Positions 1 to 9,360 of a stretch of DNA of 34,271 bases are shown piece by piece. Both the position numbers and the translations under genes were made by a program. The notes under the pieces are model-generated. The model did not search any database, was not told where the DNA came from, and worked only from the letters and a program-made list of their open reading frames with translations. Numbering within the stretch: the first letter of the stretch is position 1; every line of letters starts with the position of its first letter. Location of the stretch: assembly GCF_014696315.1 (NCBI RefSeq), contig NZ_JACJPX010000083.1:1-34271 (forward strand). Direction: 5' to 3'. This stretch comes from Calothrix membranacea FACHB-236 (GTDB lineage Bacteria > Cyanobacteriota > Cyanobacteriia > Cyanobacteriales > Nostocaceae).

Positions 1-271
1 GTACTCTAATATCTAATGGTGAAGCTGTCATGCTTCCAAAATGCAGCATTTACATCATTTTCAAAAATACAGCATTTACGATCGCACCTGCGGAATGTGG
101 GTTGAATTAGGGGTTGCTCAGATTTTTCGGGTGTGTTGTCGCCCAGTGCAACGCATACGCTCAATAAAAATCTAAGCTCCATCCGTTAGCCTAGTACCTG
201 CTCATTCTCACGATACAAGACAAGTAAGGCGAAATCGGGCAAGTTATAAAGTAGTACAAATATCGTAAATT

Positions 272-664
272 ATGGACGCTGCTAAACGCCTTGCTACTCT
301 TAACCGCATCCGCAAACTCAGCCGCCTCATGGATACATCTATACGCATTCCTGGAATTGGTTTTCGTATTGGCATAGACCCAATTATTGGATTAGTTCCC
401 GGTGCAGGTGATTTAATTAGTACAGCGTTTTCCGCGTACATTATCTTTTTAGCTACGCGCTTCGGTATACCACACCAAGACTTAGCAAAAATGATTTTTA
501 ATGTGGGTTTGGAAGCAGTTGTTGGTACGGTGCCTTTAGTAGGCGATTTATTTGACGCTTTTTACAAATCCAATATTCGCAATTTAGATATTTTAGAGCA
601 ACATCTGAGTGCAGTTGAACCAGAAATTACAGAAGCACCTGTTTACGCAGCGGCTAGGGACTAG
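272..664 (+). CDS. DUF4112 domain membrane protein
   Basis: This 130-residue protein matches the DUF4112 family, which is common in cyanobacteria and proteobacteria and has no assigned reaction. Residues about 28-62 carry the family's core: an IPGIGFRIGID stretch followed by PIIGLVPGAGDLIS and a hydrophobic helix. A second GTVPLVGDLFD motif sits near residues 85-98. The two similar P-G-D motifs look like an internal repeat of a membrane-dipping hairpin. The ATG start is followed by a basic N-terminus. It appears monocistronic; a long gap follows. Family assignment is firm and function is unknown. Confidence 0.85.
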   Translation: MDAAKRLATLNRIRKLSRLMDTSIRIPGIGFRIGIDPIIGLVPGAGDLISTAFSAYIIFLATRFGIPHQDLAKMIFNVGLEAVVGTVPLVGDLFDAFYKSNIRNLDILEQHLSAVEPEITEAPVYAAARD

Positions 665-683
665 GGACAAGAAAAATTTCTGT

Positions 684-738
684 GGGTGGGTACTAATTAT
701 CATCTAGGTGTAAACGAAAAATCTGGTAGTACCCACCC
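684..738. terminator. Inverted repeat after DUF4112 gene
   Basis: A 12-base arm GGGTGGGTACTA (684-695) pairs perfectly with TAGTACCCACCC (727-738) across a 31-base loop. It lies 20 bases after the stop codon and may end transcription or stabilise the 3' end. No T-run follows, so intrinsic termination is doubtful. Confidence 0.4.
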
Positions 739-936
739 CAGTGGTTACTAGTGGACAAAATTTTCGTATTAAGAATTACAAATTCTGCATTATATTGTTG
801 CTTTTGGACACATTTAAAACTGGCTGAAGTGATACCCCGATGTGAAAACAATCACAGTAATATGAATTACAAGGTTTGGAAAAACATCTAGTCCTAACTC
901 CAGCCTCTACTTAAAAAGCTGAATCCAAATATTCAA

Positions 937-964
937 AACAACCTCACTCATTTATGGGGTTGTT
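937..964 (+). terminator. Possible terminator hairpin
   Basis: AACAACC (937-943) pairs with GGTTGTT (958-964), followed by a T-rich stretch (CTTTATTATTTATG). The stem is short and no gene ends close by, so it may belong to an untranslated transcript or be fortuitous. Confidence 0.35.
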
Positions 965-1093
965 CTTTATTATTTATGAGGTTTTTTATTAAGGTTTTTA
1001 TTCTCTTAAAAAAGGGAAAGGTATCAGGGTACAGGTTAAAGGTTTTCCCCATTTCCCTTTCACCATTTCCCCTTAAGAAAAATTTCATTAAAT

Positions 1094-1194
1094 AATACAA
1101 ATTTGAAAAAAGAATGCGACAAATTGTAGGGGCATGGCACTGCCATGCCCTCTAGAATATATTGATGTGTCGCCAACATAATTTGATTTGGTAT
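1094..1194. repeat. MITE-like element, copy A
   Basis: About 100 bp bounded by imperfect inverted ends: ATACAAATTTGAAAAAAG at the left and, reversed, TATACCAAATCAAATTATG at the right, with GCGACA / TGTCGC just inside. The centre holds a hairpin (GGGCATGGCA / TGCCATGCCC). Copies with the same ends, including TAGAATATATTGATGTGTCGC, occur at 8291-8383, and a diverged copy lies at 7524-7612. It encodes nothing, as expected of a non-autonomous element moved by a transposase elsewhere. Confidence 0.65.
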
Positions 1195-1257
1195 AAATTG
1201 GGTAATTTATTCCTTGGAAGTCGCTAAAAGGAATAAAAAAAAACACAAAAACGCAGG

Positions 1258-1499
1258 ATAAGCAGATAATTCAACATTAAGCAGCTACAAATGTATGTTG
1301 GGTTGAGGAACGTAGACGCGCAGCGGCTTCCCGCAGGGTAACCCAACACCCCAACGCCTTGTATATGTTGGGTTTAACTTTGTTCAAACACCAGTTGCTA
1401 CAACGGGGGGAACCCCCGCAACGCACTGGCTCCCCAACCTACCCATCTGTCGCATTCTTTTTTTAAATTGGTATAAGCAGATAATTCAACATTAAGCAG
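1258..1499. repeat. 27-bp direct repeat of a gene end
   Basis: Positions 1258-1284 and 1473-1499 carry the same 27 bases (ATAAGCAGATAATTCAAC and onward to TTAAGCAG). The right copy includes the last codons and stop of the 410-residue gene. The left copy is therefore a duplicated gene end. The 188 bp between them ends in a partial MITE-type end (GTCGCATTC then AAATTGGTATA), suggesting an insertion or duplication event. Confidence 0.6.
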
Positions 1500-2724
1500 A
1501 AACTAATCTGCTATTTTGCAATTGAATTTTTACATTGGTATCTTGGTAAATTTCTGCATTCAGGGGTCTGTAGATTAATTCATACCAAGCATGACCGACT
1601 TTTGCATCAAATCCTTGTGGTTGACCACGCATAAATAGGTGTAGGCATTTTGCAGATTTCCCAGGTAGCAGCTGCCAAGAAAAACGACTTGTATTACCTT
1701 CATGGGGGTGTGTGAGTGATTCTATATGCAAATTAGTAGCCAAGCCGTAAGCTGCATAAGGGACTGTTGTAGAAGCGATCGCGAACCAATCAGGTACAGG
1801 AAAAACTTGTTCAATATCTTGTGTTTGTCCAAGATTCATGTGTGCAAAATATTCCAAACCAAAGTCAAGATTGACTATTTCTGAACCTTTTACTCTGTCT
1901 TCTTGGGCTTTAGGCTTTCCTTTGACAAATAATTCTTCCATCAAATAATCTGCACCAGCATATAAACTAATTACCCGATAAAGTTCACATACTAAATGAC
2001 GATTTTGTCCTGTCTCTGGATCTGGGCCCATATAATCAAAGGGTTCGGACGCAATGGTAATGGTTGCACGTACAGGGCCACTAGATTGAGATACCAGTCG
2101 ATAGGAATGATTGAACAAAGACACTTGATAATCGGGTGATTTGGGAGAAGCGATTCCTGGTAAGTGGAGTTTACTTACTTGCATACAACGCTTTTCTGGA
2201 TCTTGTCCCAACCATTCACCCATTGCGGCGGGGAATGGATCGAGGATTTCTTGCTGATCTAACTGGACGCTACTGGCTGAACCAGAAAACCAGTTACGTT
2301 GATTGTCTTCGGGTGCTGGAATGAAATTAAACCAAATAATCAGGCGGTTATTCACAAACCTGACTCCCCGTTCTCGACTATCAGAGCCGTAAACTACTTC
2401 TAAGTATGGTTCACCTAGTCCGTGAGGTATGGGTTTACCTCTATCTAAACGAATGAAAGTTGAGGCTAAGACAAGATCTTCCGTTCCTGGGGGAATGGGT
2501 TGAGATAGGTGGAAAACTAGGGTATCTCGGGAGGGATCTTCTGGATCAATGCGGTCAATTTGGGCTTTGAGAGGTTGATGTGTGAGATCCCGGAGGTCGC
2601 TTAATACAAGTTCTTCTGGTGAAATTTGAAATTTTTGGGCGATCGCTTGCCAGGGTAGAGTAAAGTTACCACTACGCCAATAATTGGAAGGATTAAAAAC
2701 AGTTAATAAATTCAGGGATGGCAT
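1492..2724 (-). CDS. Unrecognised 410-residue protein
   Basis: I do not recognise this family. The 410 residues look like a soluble, mainly beta-strand protein, with no signal peptide or membrane segment. Aromatic and acidic residues are frequent, for example a WFNFIPAPEDNQRNWFSGS stretch near residues 130-150 and FDYMGPDPETGQ near 230. A carbohydrate-related sandwich fold is possible but is only a guess from composition. The ATG start is well supported: AGGAGG lies nine bases upstream on the coding strand. It is transcribed alone, and its last codons are duplicated downstream (see repeat 1258-1499). Confidence 0.75.
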   Translation of the reverse strand: MPSLNLLTVFNPSNYWRSGNFTLPWQAIAQKFQISPEELVLSDLRDLTHQPLKAQIDRIDPEDPSRDTLVFHLSQPIPPGTEDLVLASTFIRLDRGKPIPHGLGEPYLEVVYGSDSRERGVRFVNNRLIIWFNFIPAPEDNQRNWFSGSASSVQLDQQEILDPFPAAMGEWLGQDPEKRCMQVSKLHLPGIASPKSPDYQVSLFNHSYRLVSQSSGPVRATITIASEPFDYMGPDPETGQNRHLVCELYRVISLYAGADYLMEELFVKGKPKAQEDRVKGSEIVNLDFGLEYFAHMNLGQTQDIEQVFPVPDWFAIASTTVPYAAYGLATNLHIESLTHPHEGNTSRFSWQLLPGKSAKCLHLFMRGQPQGFDAKVGHAWYELIYRPLNAEIYQDTNVKIQLQNSRLVSA

Positions 2725-2897
2725 GAGTTTGCCCTCCTAGGAGTTTTTTATGCCACAAGGGTAGTTATATTTTTGACCCTAGGAGAAAAAGTTGAGGAAC
2801 TCGTGAGGAATCGATGGAATAGACAATTTTTGTGATTAAGTAGTAAAAAAGTGACCTACGGTACTAATCAAACAACCTATGAGGTTGTCGCTGTTCT

Positions 2898-3287
2898 ATG
2901 ACTCAAACTGATTCTCAACAGCCCATTAAGACTGCGGCTAAGATTCTAGAACTTTACGCAGCGGGAAAACGGAACTTTAGTAGGGCGGAACTGGGTAAGG
3001 CTAATTTACAGGGAGTTGACCTCAAAGGTGTTGACCTCAGTTATGCCGATTTAAACCATGCTAATCTCAGCGGTGCAAATCTTAGAGGTAGCGATCTGAG
3101 TTTTGCCGATCTGAGTCGCGCTAATCTCCAAGATACCGACCTGCGGGGTACTTTGTTATTTTCAGCTAATCTCCGCCAAACTAATTTAACAGGTGCAAAG
3201 TTAGATAAAGCAGATTGCGATCGCAATACTCATTTCCCCAAAGATTTTGACCCAGTTCAAGCAGGTGTGCAAATTAAGGAGGGCTAG
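2898..3287 (+). CDS. Pentapeptide-repeat protein
   Basis: A 129-residue protein with about twelve tandem A(D/N)LxX pentapeptides from residue 34 to about 100 (for example GANLRGSDLSFADLSRANL). Such repeats fold into a right-handed quadrilateral beta-helix. Cyanobacteria have many such proteins, mostly of unknown role. The N-terminal 30 residues (TAAKILELYAAGKRNFSRAELG) form a short helical cap typical of cyanobacterial members. There is no signal peptide, so it is probably cytoplasmic. It is convergent with egtD, with a repeat-derived hairpin between them. Confidence 0.9.
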   Translation: MTQTDSQQPIKTAAKILELYAAGKRNFSRAELGKANLQGVDLKGVDLSYADLNHANLSGANLRGSDLSFADLSRANLQDTDLRGTLLFSANLRQTNLTGAKLDKADCDRNTHFPKDFDPVQAGVQIKEG

Positions 3288-3323
3288 AAAATACTCACGC
3301 ACAGAAGTTAGTGGGTTAATAGC

Positions 3324-3363
3324 TGACTGTTGACTGTTAACTGTTAACCGTCAACAGTCAACA
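3324..3363. repeat. TTGACTG repeat forming inverted repeat
   Basis: TGACTGT-type heptamers run forward and then as the reverse complement. GTTGACTGTTAAC (3329-3341) pairs with GTCAACAGTCAAC (3350-3362) at 12 of 13 positions. It lies between two convergent genes (ends 3287 and 3375), a position suited to bidirectional termination. Related heptamer runs occur at 12144-12171 and 13682-13707. Confidence 0.6.
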
Positions 3364-3374
3364 CCATTTAAAGT

Positions 3375-4421
3375 TTAAGGACACTCAGTATTTGTACATT
3401 GGCGTTGGCAAAGTAGCAAGCCAAACCATGCTTGGGGGTCAGTCCATACTTGTAAGGCTTGGAATGCATGGTTTTCTAAAACCGATATTAATGTGGGGAT
3501 GTGAAATTTTCGGGAGATTTCGGTGCGAATTGTTTCTCCGGCTTGTAGGGAAATTTCTAAATCTAAAGCTTCTAGGAAAACGGTTTGATTAACCAAACTC
3601 CGCAGATGCATTTCTATTTGATTGTCTACTTGATTATAAAAAGCCCAGTGAGCAAAATTGTTGAGGGAAAAATTACCCTGAAATCTTTGATTAATGTGGT
3701 TGAGGATATTCAGGTTAAAAGCAGCGGTCACTCCTTGAGAATCGTTGTAAGCTGCTTCAATAATTTCTATTGGCTTTTGTAAATCTACCCCTAATAGGAA
3801 GAATTCTCCTGGTTTTAATGCTTGTTGCACTTGGGTGAAGAATTTATGAGTTTGTTCGTCATTTAAATTACCTAAAGTACTTCCTAAGAAAATCAACATC
3901 CGATTTTCTAATTCTGCTGAGGGAAGTTCGGCTAAGGCTTGTTCATAAGTTCCAGCTAAACCGCAAAGTTTTAATTTGGGGTATTGACGAAGTAAATCTA
4001 AAGCGGTTGTTTTGAGGATACCACTACTAACATCTATGGGATAATATTGTAATTCTTGAACTACCTCGCTATATGCTTCTAGTAACAGGCGAGTTTTGCG
4101 AGAACTACCACTACCTAGTTCTATTAAATGACAAGAGCCTGTCATCTTAGCAATTTCAGCGGCGTAGGTTTCTAAAATTGCTTGTTCGGTGCGAGTGGGA
4201 TAGTATTCTGGAAGGTCGCAAATCTGCTCAAATAGTTCCGATCCACGGTCGTCATAGAAATAGCGACAAGGCAAAGTTTTGGGATTTTGAGTCAATCCCG
4301 CAATGATATCTGCACCTTCATCGACTGATGCGATCGCTGAATTTAAATTAATCCAACGCAGGCGTGAATGCTCTTTATTTTCAGTCTTCAATTTTTTTGC
4401 TCTCCTGGGGTTTAAGTGCAT
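3375..4421 (-). CDS. egtD: L-histidine N-alpha-methyltransferase EgtD
   Basis: EgtD transfers three methyl groups from S-adenosylmethionine to histidine, giving hercynine, the first step of ergothioneine synthesis. The 348-residue length fits the family with a short N-terminal extension. Visible features are YFYDDRGSELFEQICDLPEYYPTRTE (residues 54-79, characteristic of the family), the SAM motif ELGSGSSRKT (101-110), and FLGSTLGNL (179-187). The C-terminal half contains the FHIPTLISVLENHAF region. The ATG start gives the expected family N-terminus. The partner sulfoxide synthase EgtB, often next to EgtD in cyanobacteria, is not in this window. The upstream gene on the same strand is a glucosidase, 173 bp away beyond a hairpin, so the two are probably separate units. 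Confidence 0.9.
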   Translation of the reverse strand: MHLNPRRAKKLKTENKEHSRLRWINLNSAIASVDEGADIIAGLTQNPKTLPCRYFYDDRGSELFEQICDLPEYYPTRTEQAILETYAAEIAKMTGSCHLIELGSGSSRKTRLLLEAYSEVVQELQYYPIDVSSGILKTTALDLLRQYPKLKLCGLAGTYEQALAELPSAELENRMLIFLGSTLGNLNDEQTHKFFTQVQQALKPGEFFLLGVDLQKPIEIIEAAYNDSQGVTAAFNLNILNHINQRFQGNFSLNNFAHWAFYNQVDNQIEMHLRSLVNQTVFLEALDLEISLQAGETIRTEISRKFHIPTLISVLENHAFQALQVWTDPQAWFGLLLCQRQCTNTECP

Positions 4422-4536
4422 GATGTAGACGCGGAGTGGTGAAGCAGTTCGTTGGGGGGGGTTCCCCGACTGGAAGCAACTGCTGCTCGCGTAGCGTATC
4501 CGAAGGATTCACCCAAAGGGCTTGCCGCAGGCTAGG

Positions 4537-4587
4537 ATGAAGGATGAAGGATAAAATAGTTTTATTTATTCTTCATCCTTCATTCTT
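4537..4587. terminator. GAAGGAT repeat hairpin
   Basis: Two GATGAAG units (about 4537-4552) face their reverse complement CTTCATCCTTCATTC (4571-4585) across AT-rich sequence; AGGATGAAG / CTTCATCCT is exact. It lies just downstream of the minus-strand glucosidase gene (end 4595), fitting a terminator made from repetitive heptamers. Confidence 0.45.
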
Positions 4588-4594
4588 CAGCTTT

Positions 4595-7303
4595 TTATAC
4601 TAAGGCGATTGCCTGACTTTTTTTATCTATCTCAGGGTCTTGATTTTGGGCTTCATATTCACCAAATTGCTGAATGAGTTTTGCAACTAAACCTGTCCAT
4701 CCTGTTTGATGACTAGCACCGATTCCTGCTCCGTTATCACCATGAAAATACTCGTAAAAAAGTATCAAATCTCGCCAATGTGGATCAGTTTGGAACTTTT
4801 GTGTATTACCATAAACGGGTCGTTGTGCAGCAGAATTTTGTAAGAAAATTCGGATTAATCTTTGAGATAGTTCCGAGGCAACTTCCCAAAGCGTCATCAT
4901 TTTACCAGAACCTGTAGGGCATTCTACTAAGAAATCGTCGCCTAAGTAATAATGAAATTTTTGCAGGGATTCTATGAGGAGAAAATTCACTGGAAACCAA
5001 ACGGGGCCTCGCCAGTTGGAATTACCACCAAATAAAGCACTGCTAGATTCCGCAGGTTCATAATCTACGCGAAATTGGCTGCCATCAACATCAAAAATGT
5101 AGGGATGTTCGCTATGAAATTTGGAAAGGGCACGAATACCGTGGGGGCTAAAAAACTCATTTTCATCGAGCATTTTTTGCAGTATACTTTTGAGTTTATC
5201 CCGCGAGACAATTGCTAATAATCGCCTTGCGCCTATGCCCTTAGTTTGCATACAGGCGACATTTTGCCTTAAGTCAGGGCGATTTTTAATGAACCATTCT
5301 AAGCGACTTTTAAAGCCGGGAAGCATATTAATAGTTTCTGGTTCTAAAGTCTCAATAGCAAAGAGGGGAATTAGCCCTACCATAGACCGAACTTTTAAGG
5401 TAATTTGTTTTTCTGCTAAATGCAGCACGTCGTAGTAAAAGCCATCTTGCTCATTCCACAAACTAGCTTCCAGTTCGCCAATTTTGTTCATTGCATCGGC
5501 GATGTAGAGGAAATGCTCAAAGAATTTAGTGGCGATGTCTTCGTAAACGGGGTTAGTTTTTGCTAACTCCAGTGAGATTGCCAACATATTTAGGCAATAC
5601 ATCCCCATCCAACTAGTACCATCAGATTGGTCAATATGCCCGCCTGTGGGTAAAGTAGCGCTACGGTCAAATACTCCTATATTATCTAACCCTAAAAATC
5701 CCCCTTGAAAGACATTATTACCTTCAGCATCTTTGCGATTTACCCACCAAGTAAAATTCAGCATTAATTTCTGAAATACTCTTTCTAAAAACTGGCGATC
5801 GCTCTTACCATATATCTTTTGTTCAATTTTATAAATTCGCCAGGTTGCCCAAGCATGAACGGGTGGATTAACATCACTAAATTTCCACTCATAAGCCGGA
5901 ATTTGCCCATTAGGATGCATATACCATTCCCGTGTTAATACATCTAATTGATATTTGGCAAAGTCAGGATCAATGATTGCCAAAGGAATAGTATGAAATG
6001 CTAAATCCCAAGCAGCAAACCAAGGATATTCCCACTTATCAGGCATAGAAAGTATATCTTCATTGTAGAGGTGAAACCATTCATGATTTCTGCCTTCTTG
6101 CCTTTCTGGTGGTGGAGGTGGCGTATTGCGATCGCCTTTGAGCCAATCTTCTAAAATATAGTGATAAAATTGCTTACTCCACAGCATCCCAGCAAATGCT
6201 TGTCTTTGCACATTTCGCATATCTGCACTGAGGGTAAATGGCGTAATGCGCTGATAAAATGCATCGGCTTCTTGTTGTCTATTCGAGAAAATAGCATCAA
6301 ATTCTGAGTTAAATGGCTCAAATAAATTTGGTATATCACTCAAGCGTAATTTAATAGTTTGGGTTTCTCCTGCACCCACTGTTAGTACATAATGAGGTGC
6401 AGCCTTTGTACCAAATTTATCAGGATTTACTGCCTGTGTATTTCCTGAAACAATATAGTCATTAATGCCATCTTTCACATAAGCAGAGTTATTAGGGAAG
6501 CCAAATAATCGCTGATTATTGGTTTCATTTTCTGTAAATAAAATTTCGGTTGTTGTTTGGCAATACAACCATCTATTACATAAAGTTGGATGGGAAGCTT
6601 CGATAATTTGCCAATTATTACCTGAATTTACTTGCTTCAGGTTAGGTTTATTAGTATCTCCATTCCAAGACCAAGTATTACGAAACCACAGGGTAGGTAA
6701 TAGGTGCAGCGTCTTGGCTTCAGGGCCTCTGTTAGCGACTGTAATTTGAATCAGAATATCTTCAGTAGAATTTTTCGCATATTCCACAAAAACATCAAAA
6801 TAGCGGTTTTCGTCAAATATACCTGTATCTAATAGTTCAAATTCTGGCTGGAGACGATTGCGGCGTTGATTTTCTGTAACTAATTGTCCATAAGGAAAAG
6901 CGTTTTGGGGATATTTGTACAGCGCCTTCATATAGGAATGGGTGGGGGTGCTGTCCAAATAAAAGTAATAATCTTTGACATCTTCGCCATGATTACCTTC
7001 AGTTCCCGTCAAGCCAAAGATTCTTTCCTTGAGAATCGAGTCTTCACCATTCCAAAGTGCGATCGCAAAACATAGCCTTTGATGATTATCCGAAATTCCA
7101 GCAATTCCATCTTCACCCCAACGGTAAGCCCGAGAACGTGCCTGATCGTGGGTGAAATAATCCCAAGCGGCACCATTATGACTATAATCTTCTCGTACCG
7201 TTCCCCATTGGCGATCGCTTAAATATGGCCCCCATCTACGCCAATGCGCTTCATGATTTTTGGCGGCTGCTAATCTGATTTCTTCCTGGGTTGAAGTTTG
7301 CAT
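4595..7303 (-). CDS. GH63-like (MGH1-type) glucosidase
   Basis: A roughly 900-residue protein of the MGH1-like / GH63 glycoside hydrolase group, which release glucose from oligosaccharides through an (alpha/alpha)6 barrel. The N-terminal part ([20 protein letters not shown]) and the central part ([24 protein letters not shown], then the [10 protein letters not shown] region) are typical of the family annotated as glucosidase. Near the C-terminus, [19 protein letters not shown] and the [17 protein letters not shown] segment carry the catalytic-acid region. There is no signal peptide, so it is probably cytoplasmic; glycogen or compatible-solute turnover is possible but inferred. I chose the ATG at 7303 over upstream TTG/GTG codons (up to 7378), because family homology starts near [21 protein letters not shown]. 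The substrate cannot be told from sequence. Confidence 0.85.
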   Translation of the reverse strand: MQTSTQEEIRLAAAKNHEAHWRRWGPYLSDRQWGTVREDYSHNGAAWDYFTHDQARSRAYRWGEDGIAGISDNHQRLCFAIALWNGEDSILKERIFGLTGTEGNHGEDVKDYYFYLDSTPTHSYMKALYKYPQNAFPYGQLVTENQRRNRLQPEFELLDTGIFDENRYFDVFVEYAKNSTEDILIQITVANRGPEAKTLHLLPTLWFRNTWSWNGDTNKPNLKQVNSGNNWQIIEASHPTLCNRWLYCQTTTEILFTENETNNQRLFGFPNNSAYVKDGINDYIVSGNTQAVNPDKFGTKAAPHYVLTVGAGETQTIKLRLSDIPNLFEPFNSEFDAIFSNRQQEADAFYQRITPFTLSADMRNVQRQAFAGMLWSKQFYHYILEDWLKGDRNTPPPPPERQEGRNHEWFHLYNEDILSMPDKWEYPWFAAWDLAFHTIPLAIIDPDFAKYQLDVLTREWYMHPNGQIPAYEWKFSDVNPPVHAWATWRIYKIEQKIYGKSDRQFLERVFQKLMLNFTWWVNRKDAEGNNVFQGGFLGLDNIGVFDRSATLPTGGHIDQSDGTSWMGMYCLNMLAISLELAKTNPVYEDIATKFFEHFLYIADAMNKIGELEASLWNEQDGFYYDVLHLAEKQITLKVRSMVGLIPLFAIETLEPETINMLPGFKSRLEWFIKNRPDLRQNVACMQTKGIGARRLLAIVSRDKLKSILQKMLDENEFFSPHGIRALSKFHSEHPYIFDVDGSQFRVDYEPAESSSALFGGNSNWRGPVWFPVNFLLIESLQKFHYYLGDDFLVECPTGSGKMMTLWEVASELSQRLIRIFLQNSAAQRPVYGNTQKFQTDPHWRDLILFYEYFHGDNGAGIGASHQTGWTGLVAKLIQQFGEYEAQNQDPEIDKKSQAIALV

Positions 7304-7744
7304 CAGTATCACCCCGTGCCTACCTGCACAATAATTGAGTTCCTCTATTTGCTGTCTGGAGTATCCTGTACTCACCAAATATCAGGCTGAGTTGCAACTG
7401 AAAATATCCTAGAAATTAGCCCAACATAAATACAGCATATACTCAGGCAAAACTCATAATTTACGGGTTCAACTGATGAGTGAAACCAATTTGTAATTAA
7501 AAATACTCGTGAAAGTCTGCTTATACCAATTTGAAAAAAGAATTTGACATATGGGTAGGGACACAGCAATACTGTACCCTCCGAATGATTTATCTGTCGC
7601 AAAAATTACTCAGACAAGATTTTACAGTGATGCTCAAAAAATAAGACACAAATTATAGAGTGGGTATTGCTTCATACCTCAAATTTTTACCAAATCAGCC
7701 TTTTTAGGCAATGCCCGACTCCATAACAAAGCTGTATGAATTAC
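7304..7744. other. Gap with diverged MITE-like copy
   Basis: Upstream region of the glucosidase. A diverged copy of the element at 1094-1194 lies at about 7524-7612 and is listed separately. No convincing gene is seen. Confidence 0.5.
7524..7612. repeat. MITE-like element, diverged copy B
   Basis: It begins ATACCAATTTGAAAAAAGAAT, as copy A does, and ends near CTGTCGCAAAAATTAC. The centre (GGGTAGGGACACAG...CTGTACCCTCC) differs from copy A but keeps the same layout. The right end is degenerate. Confidence 0.5.
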
Positions 7745-7957
7745 TTAAATTGCTAGACAAGCTTTCAAGGAATAACCGAAGATTCTAGATACCTGGCGAC
7801 GACATATCGGACAATTATTGATATCCGGTTGATCTGGTGTAGCACCGATTGGTTGCCAATAAATTTTACTAGTCCCATTTGCGCTGATTTCGACTTCCAT
7901 GCGGTAACGAATCTTCTTCTTGCAAACCAAGCAGGGCTTTTCACTGTATTGCAGCAT
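7745..7957 (-). CDS. Small double-CxxC protein
   Basis: A 70-residue unrecognised protein. It has two cysteine pairs, CLVC (residues 9-12) and CPIC (49-52), spaced like a zinc-ribbon or zinc-finger fold. A hydrophobic, basic tail follows (RRQVSRIFGYSLKACLAI). Metal binding is inferred from spacing only. I chose the ATG at 7957 (MLQYSEKPCLVC) over an in-frame TTG seven codons upstream. It stands alone between long gaps. Confidence 0.55.
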   Translation of the reverse strand: MLQYSEKPCLVCKKKIRYRMEVEISANGTSKIYWQPIGATPDQPDINNCPICRRQVSRIFGYSLKACLAI

Positions 7958-8290
7958 ACTTGAATCCTGTCGTAACAAAACTGAAACTGTATAACCGTGT
8001 CAATACTTCTATTGGAAGTCTTTATTTGACAGCACTTAACAGGAGTAATATGCAGATTTTTTAATTATTTTTTAAAAATTAATTTTTCTGTAAATAAATA
8101 CTCGCTCTCAGGGATAAGATTCTTAACTTTTTATCCTTGCTTTGGTGGCAAAGGTTTCTGAATGACACTGTTTGCTATCCTGACTATAAGACGTTTTCAG
8201 CAAGCTCTACGAGAAATATCGGAATCCGATCTCATTTCTGAAAACATGTCGGCTACAGATGCGTTACGCTATCGCTAACGCATCCTACGT

Positions 8291-8383
8291 AATACAAAGA
8301 ATGCGACAGATTGTAGGGGTACGGGCATTGCCGTGCCCTCTAGAATATATTGATGTGTCGCAAACATTATTTAAATTGGTATA
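8291..8383. repeat. MITE-like element, copy C
   Basis: It shares GAATGCGACA, ATTGTAGGGG, and the right half TAGAATATATTGATGTGTCG with copy A (1094-1194), and ends in AAATTGGTATA. The central hairpin is ACGGGCATTGCCGTGCCC, a variant of that in copy A. Two copies this similar 7 kb apart indicate a recently active repeat family. Confidence 0.65.
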
Positions 8384-8409
8384 AGTTTTAAAAATCAAAT
8401 ATGAGTTCT

Positions 8410-8456
8410 ATAGCAAATGCGATCGCACTTGTGATTTCAGCGATCGCATTTGCTAT
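8410..8456. repeat. Perfect 17-bp hairpin holding two HIP1 sites
   Basis: ATAGCAAATGCGATCGC (8410-8426) and GCGATCGCATTTGCTAT (8440-8456) are exact reverse complements with a 13-base loop. Each arm contains a HIP1 octamer. TTTTGCGG follows on the plus strand. It sits 114 bp after the end (8570) of the minus-strand HEAT gene, so termination or a stable RNA is possible. Confidence 0.6.
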
Positions 8457-8569
8457 TTTGCGGTCAAAATTACGCAAAACTAAGATATTTATTGGTGTTA
8501 AGAATAACCGCACAGGCGGTGCGCCATCACCATGAATAGAAGAAACACTAGTCCCTAGTTCCTAGTTTA

Positions 8570-9328
8570 TTAAAACCAACCTTCTTGTTCTAAGGTTTCG
8601 ATTAACTGCAAACCACGGGGATCACCTACACCTAATAGAGAAGCTTTAGCGTCTTCTCTCACGCCTAAATCTTTGTCTTCAGCAAAGGCTTGAATTAAAG
8701 CGTCGATAGCTGTGGCGTAAACGATGTTAGATGGAAGTTCGCGGCACAATTGCCCAATTGTCCAAGCGCAGTTACTCCGGACTGCGGCTACGGGGTCTTT
8801 CACTAAGGCTTCAATTAGTGGTGGGATTGCGCCTAAAACTGCCTCATAACCGACTTCTGCCATCTGTGCTAAGGCACTAGCCGCCCACAAACGCACTGCG
8901 GAAATATCAGTTATTAAAGCATCAGTTAAGGGGGCTAAGGAACGGCGATCGCGGCAGTTTCCTAAAGCCCAAACTACACCTTTGCGGACATAGCCGTTCC
9001 AATCTCGGTTGAGTTGGTTAATTAACGGCTCTACTGCATCTTTACTGGGATTGCGTCCGATAGCATAGGCTGCACTCACCCGCACTAACGGGCAAGTATC
9101 AGTTAACAGCCGGATGAGATGGGGAGTCGCACGTGCATCTTCGATGTCACAAAAAGCACGTGCCGCTAGCATTTTTTGCTGCGGTTGGTCATTTTCTAAG
9201 AGAACTAGCATCACATCGGGATCTGGTTTTGCCACTTCTGACTCAGCAGTTAACGGCTCCATTCGATCCAAGGGACTTTCTAGCTCGTCTTCTATATCAA
9301 GTAGGCTTAGGTCGTCTTCGTCATACAT
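8570..9328 (-). CDS. HEAT-repeat protein
   Basis: A 252-residue protein with five or six HEAT / PBS-lyase-like repeats from about residue 45 to the end (for example LIRLLTDTCPLVRVSAAYAIGR, LINQLNRDWNGYVRKGVVWALGN, LIEALVKDPVAAVRSNCAWTIGQL). Repeats of this type form an alpha-solenoid for protein contacts. In cyanobacteria they occur in phycobilin lyases (CpcE/F type) and in NblB-like proteins. No lyase-specific feature lets me choose between these. The acidic N-terminus (MYDEDDLSLLDIEDELESPLD) precedes the repeats. I chose the ATG at 9328 over a TTG six codons earlier. Confidence 0.8.
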   Translation of the reverse strand: MYDEDDLSLLDIEDELESPLDRMEPLTAESEVAKPDPDVMLVLLENDQPQQKMLAARAFCDIEDARATPHLIRLLTDTCPLVRVSAAYAIGRNPSKDAVEPLINQLNRDWNGYVRKGVVWALGNCRDRRSLAPLTDALITDISAVRLWAASALAQMAEVGYEAVLGAIPPLIEALVKDPVAAVRSNCAWTIGQLCRELPSNIVYATAIDALIQAFAEDKDLGVREDAKASLLGVGDPRGLQLIETLEQEGWF

Positions 9329-9360
9329 AATAGTGCAAGAAGGCAAACCCCAAGAGGGGA

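Larger units (their letters stand above)
665..1491. other. 827-bp gap with hairpins and repeats
   Basis: I see no convincing gene here. It contains an inverted repeat just after the DUF4112 gene, a second hairpin, a MITE-like copy, and a partial copy of the 3' end of the next gene, each listed separately. The stretch 1285-1470 has HIP1-poor, G+C-richer sequence with further short repeats. Confidence 0.6.
7958..8569. other. 612-bp gap with MITE copy and hairpin
   Basis: No gene is supported. It contains a MITE-like copy at 8291-8383 and a perfect 17-bp inverted repeat at 8410-8456, described separately. The stretch 8040-8200 is AT-rich with no clear structure. Confidence 0.6.

Noticed and set aside
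1-271. Gene at the window start
   Set aside because: No frame with a start and ribosome site; a short AATGCAGCATTTAC-like repeat is the only structure.
7372-7602. 76-codon minus-strand ORF upstream of the glucosidase
   Set aside because: It covers the MITE-like copy, has no ribosome site and no family-like composition.
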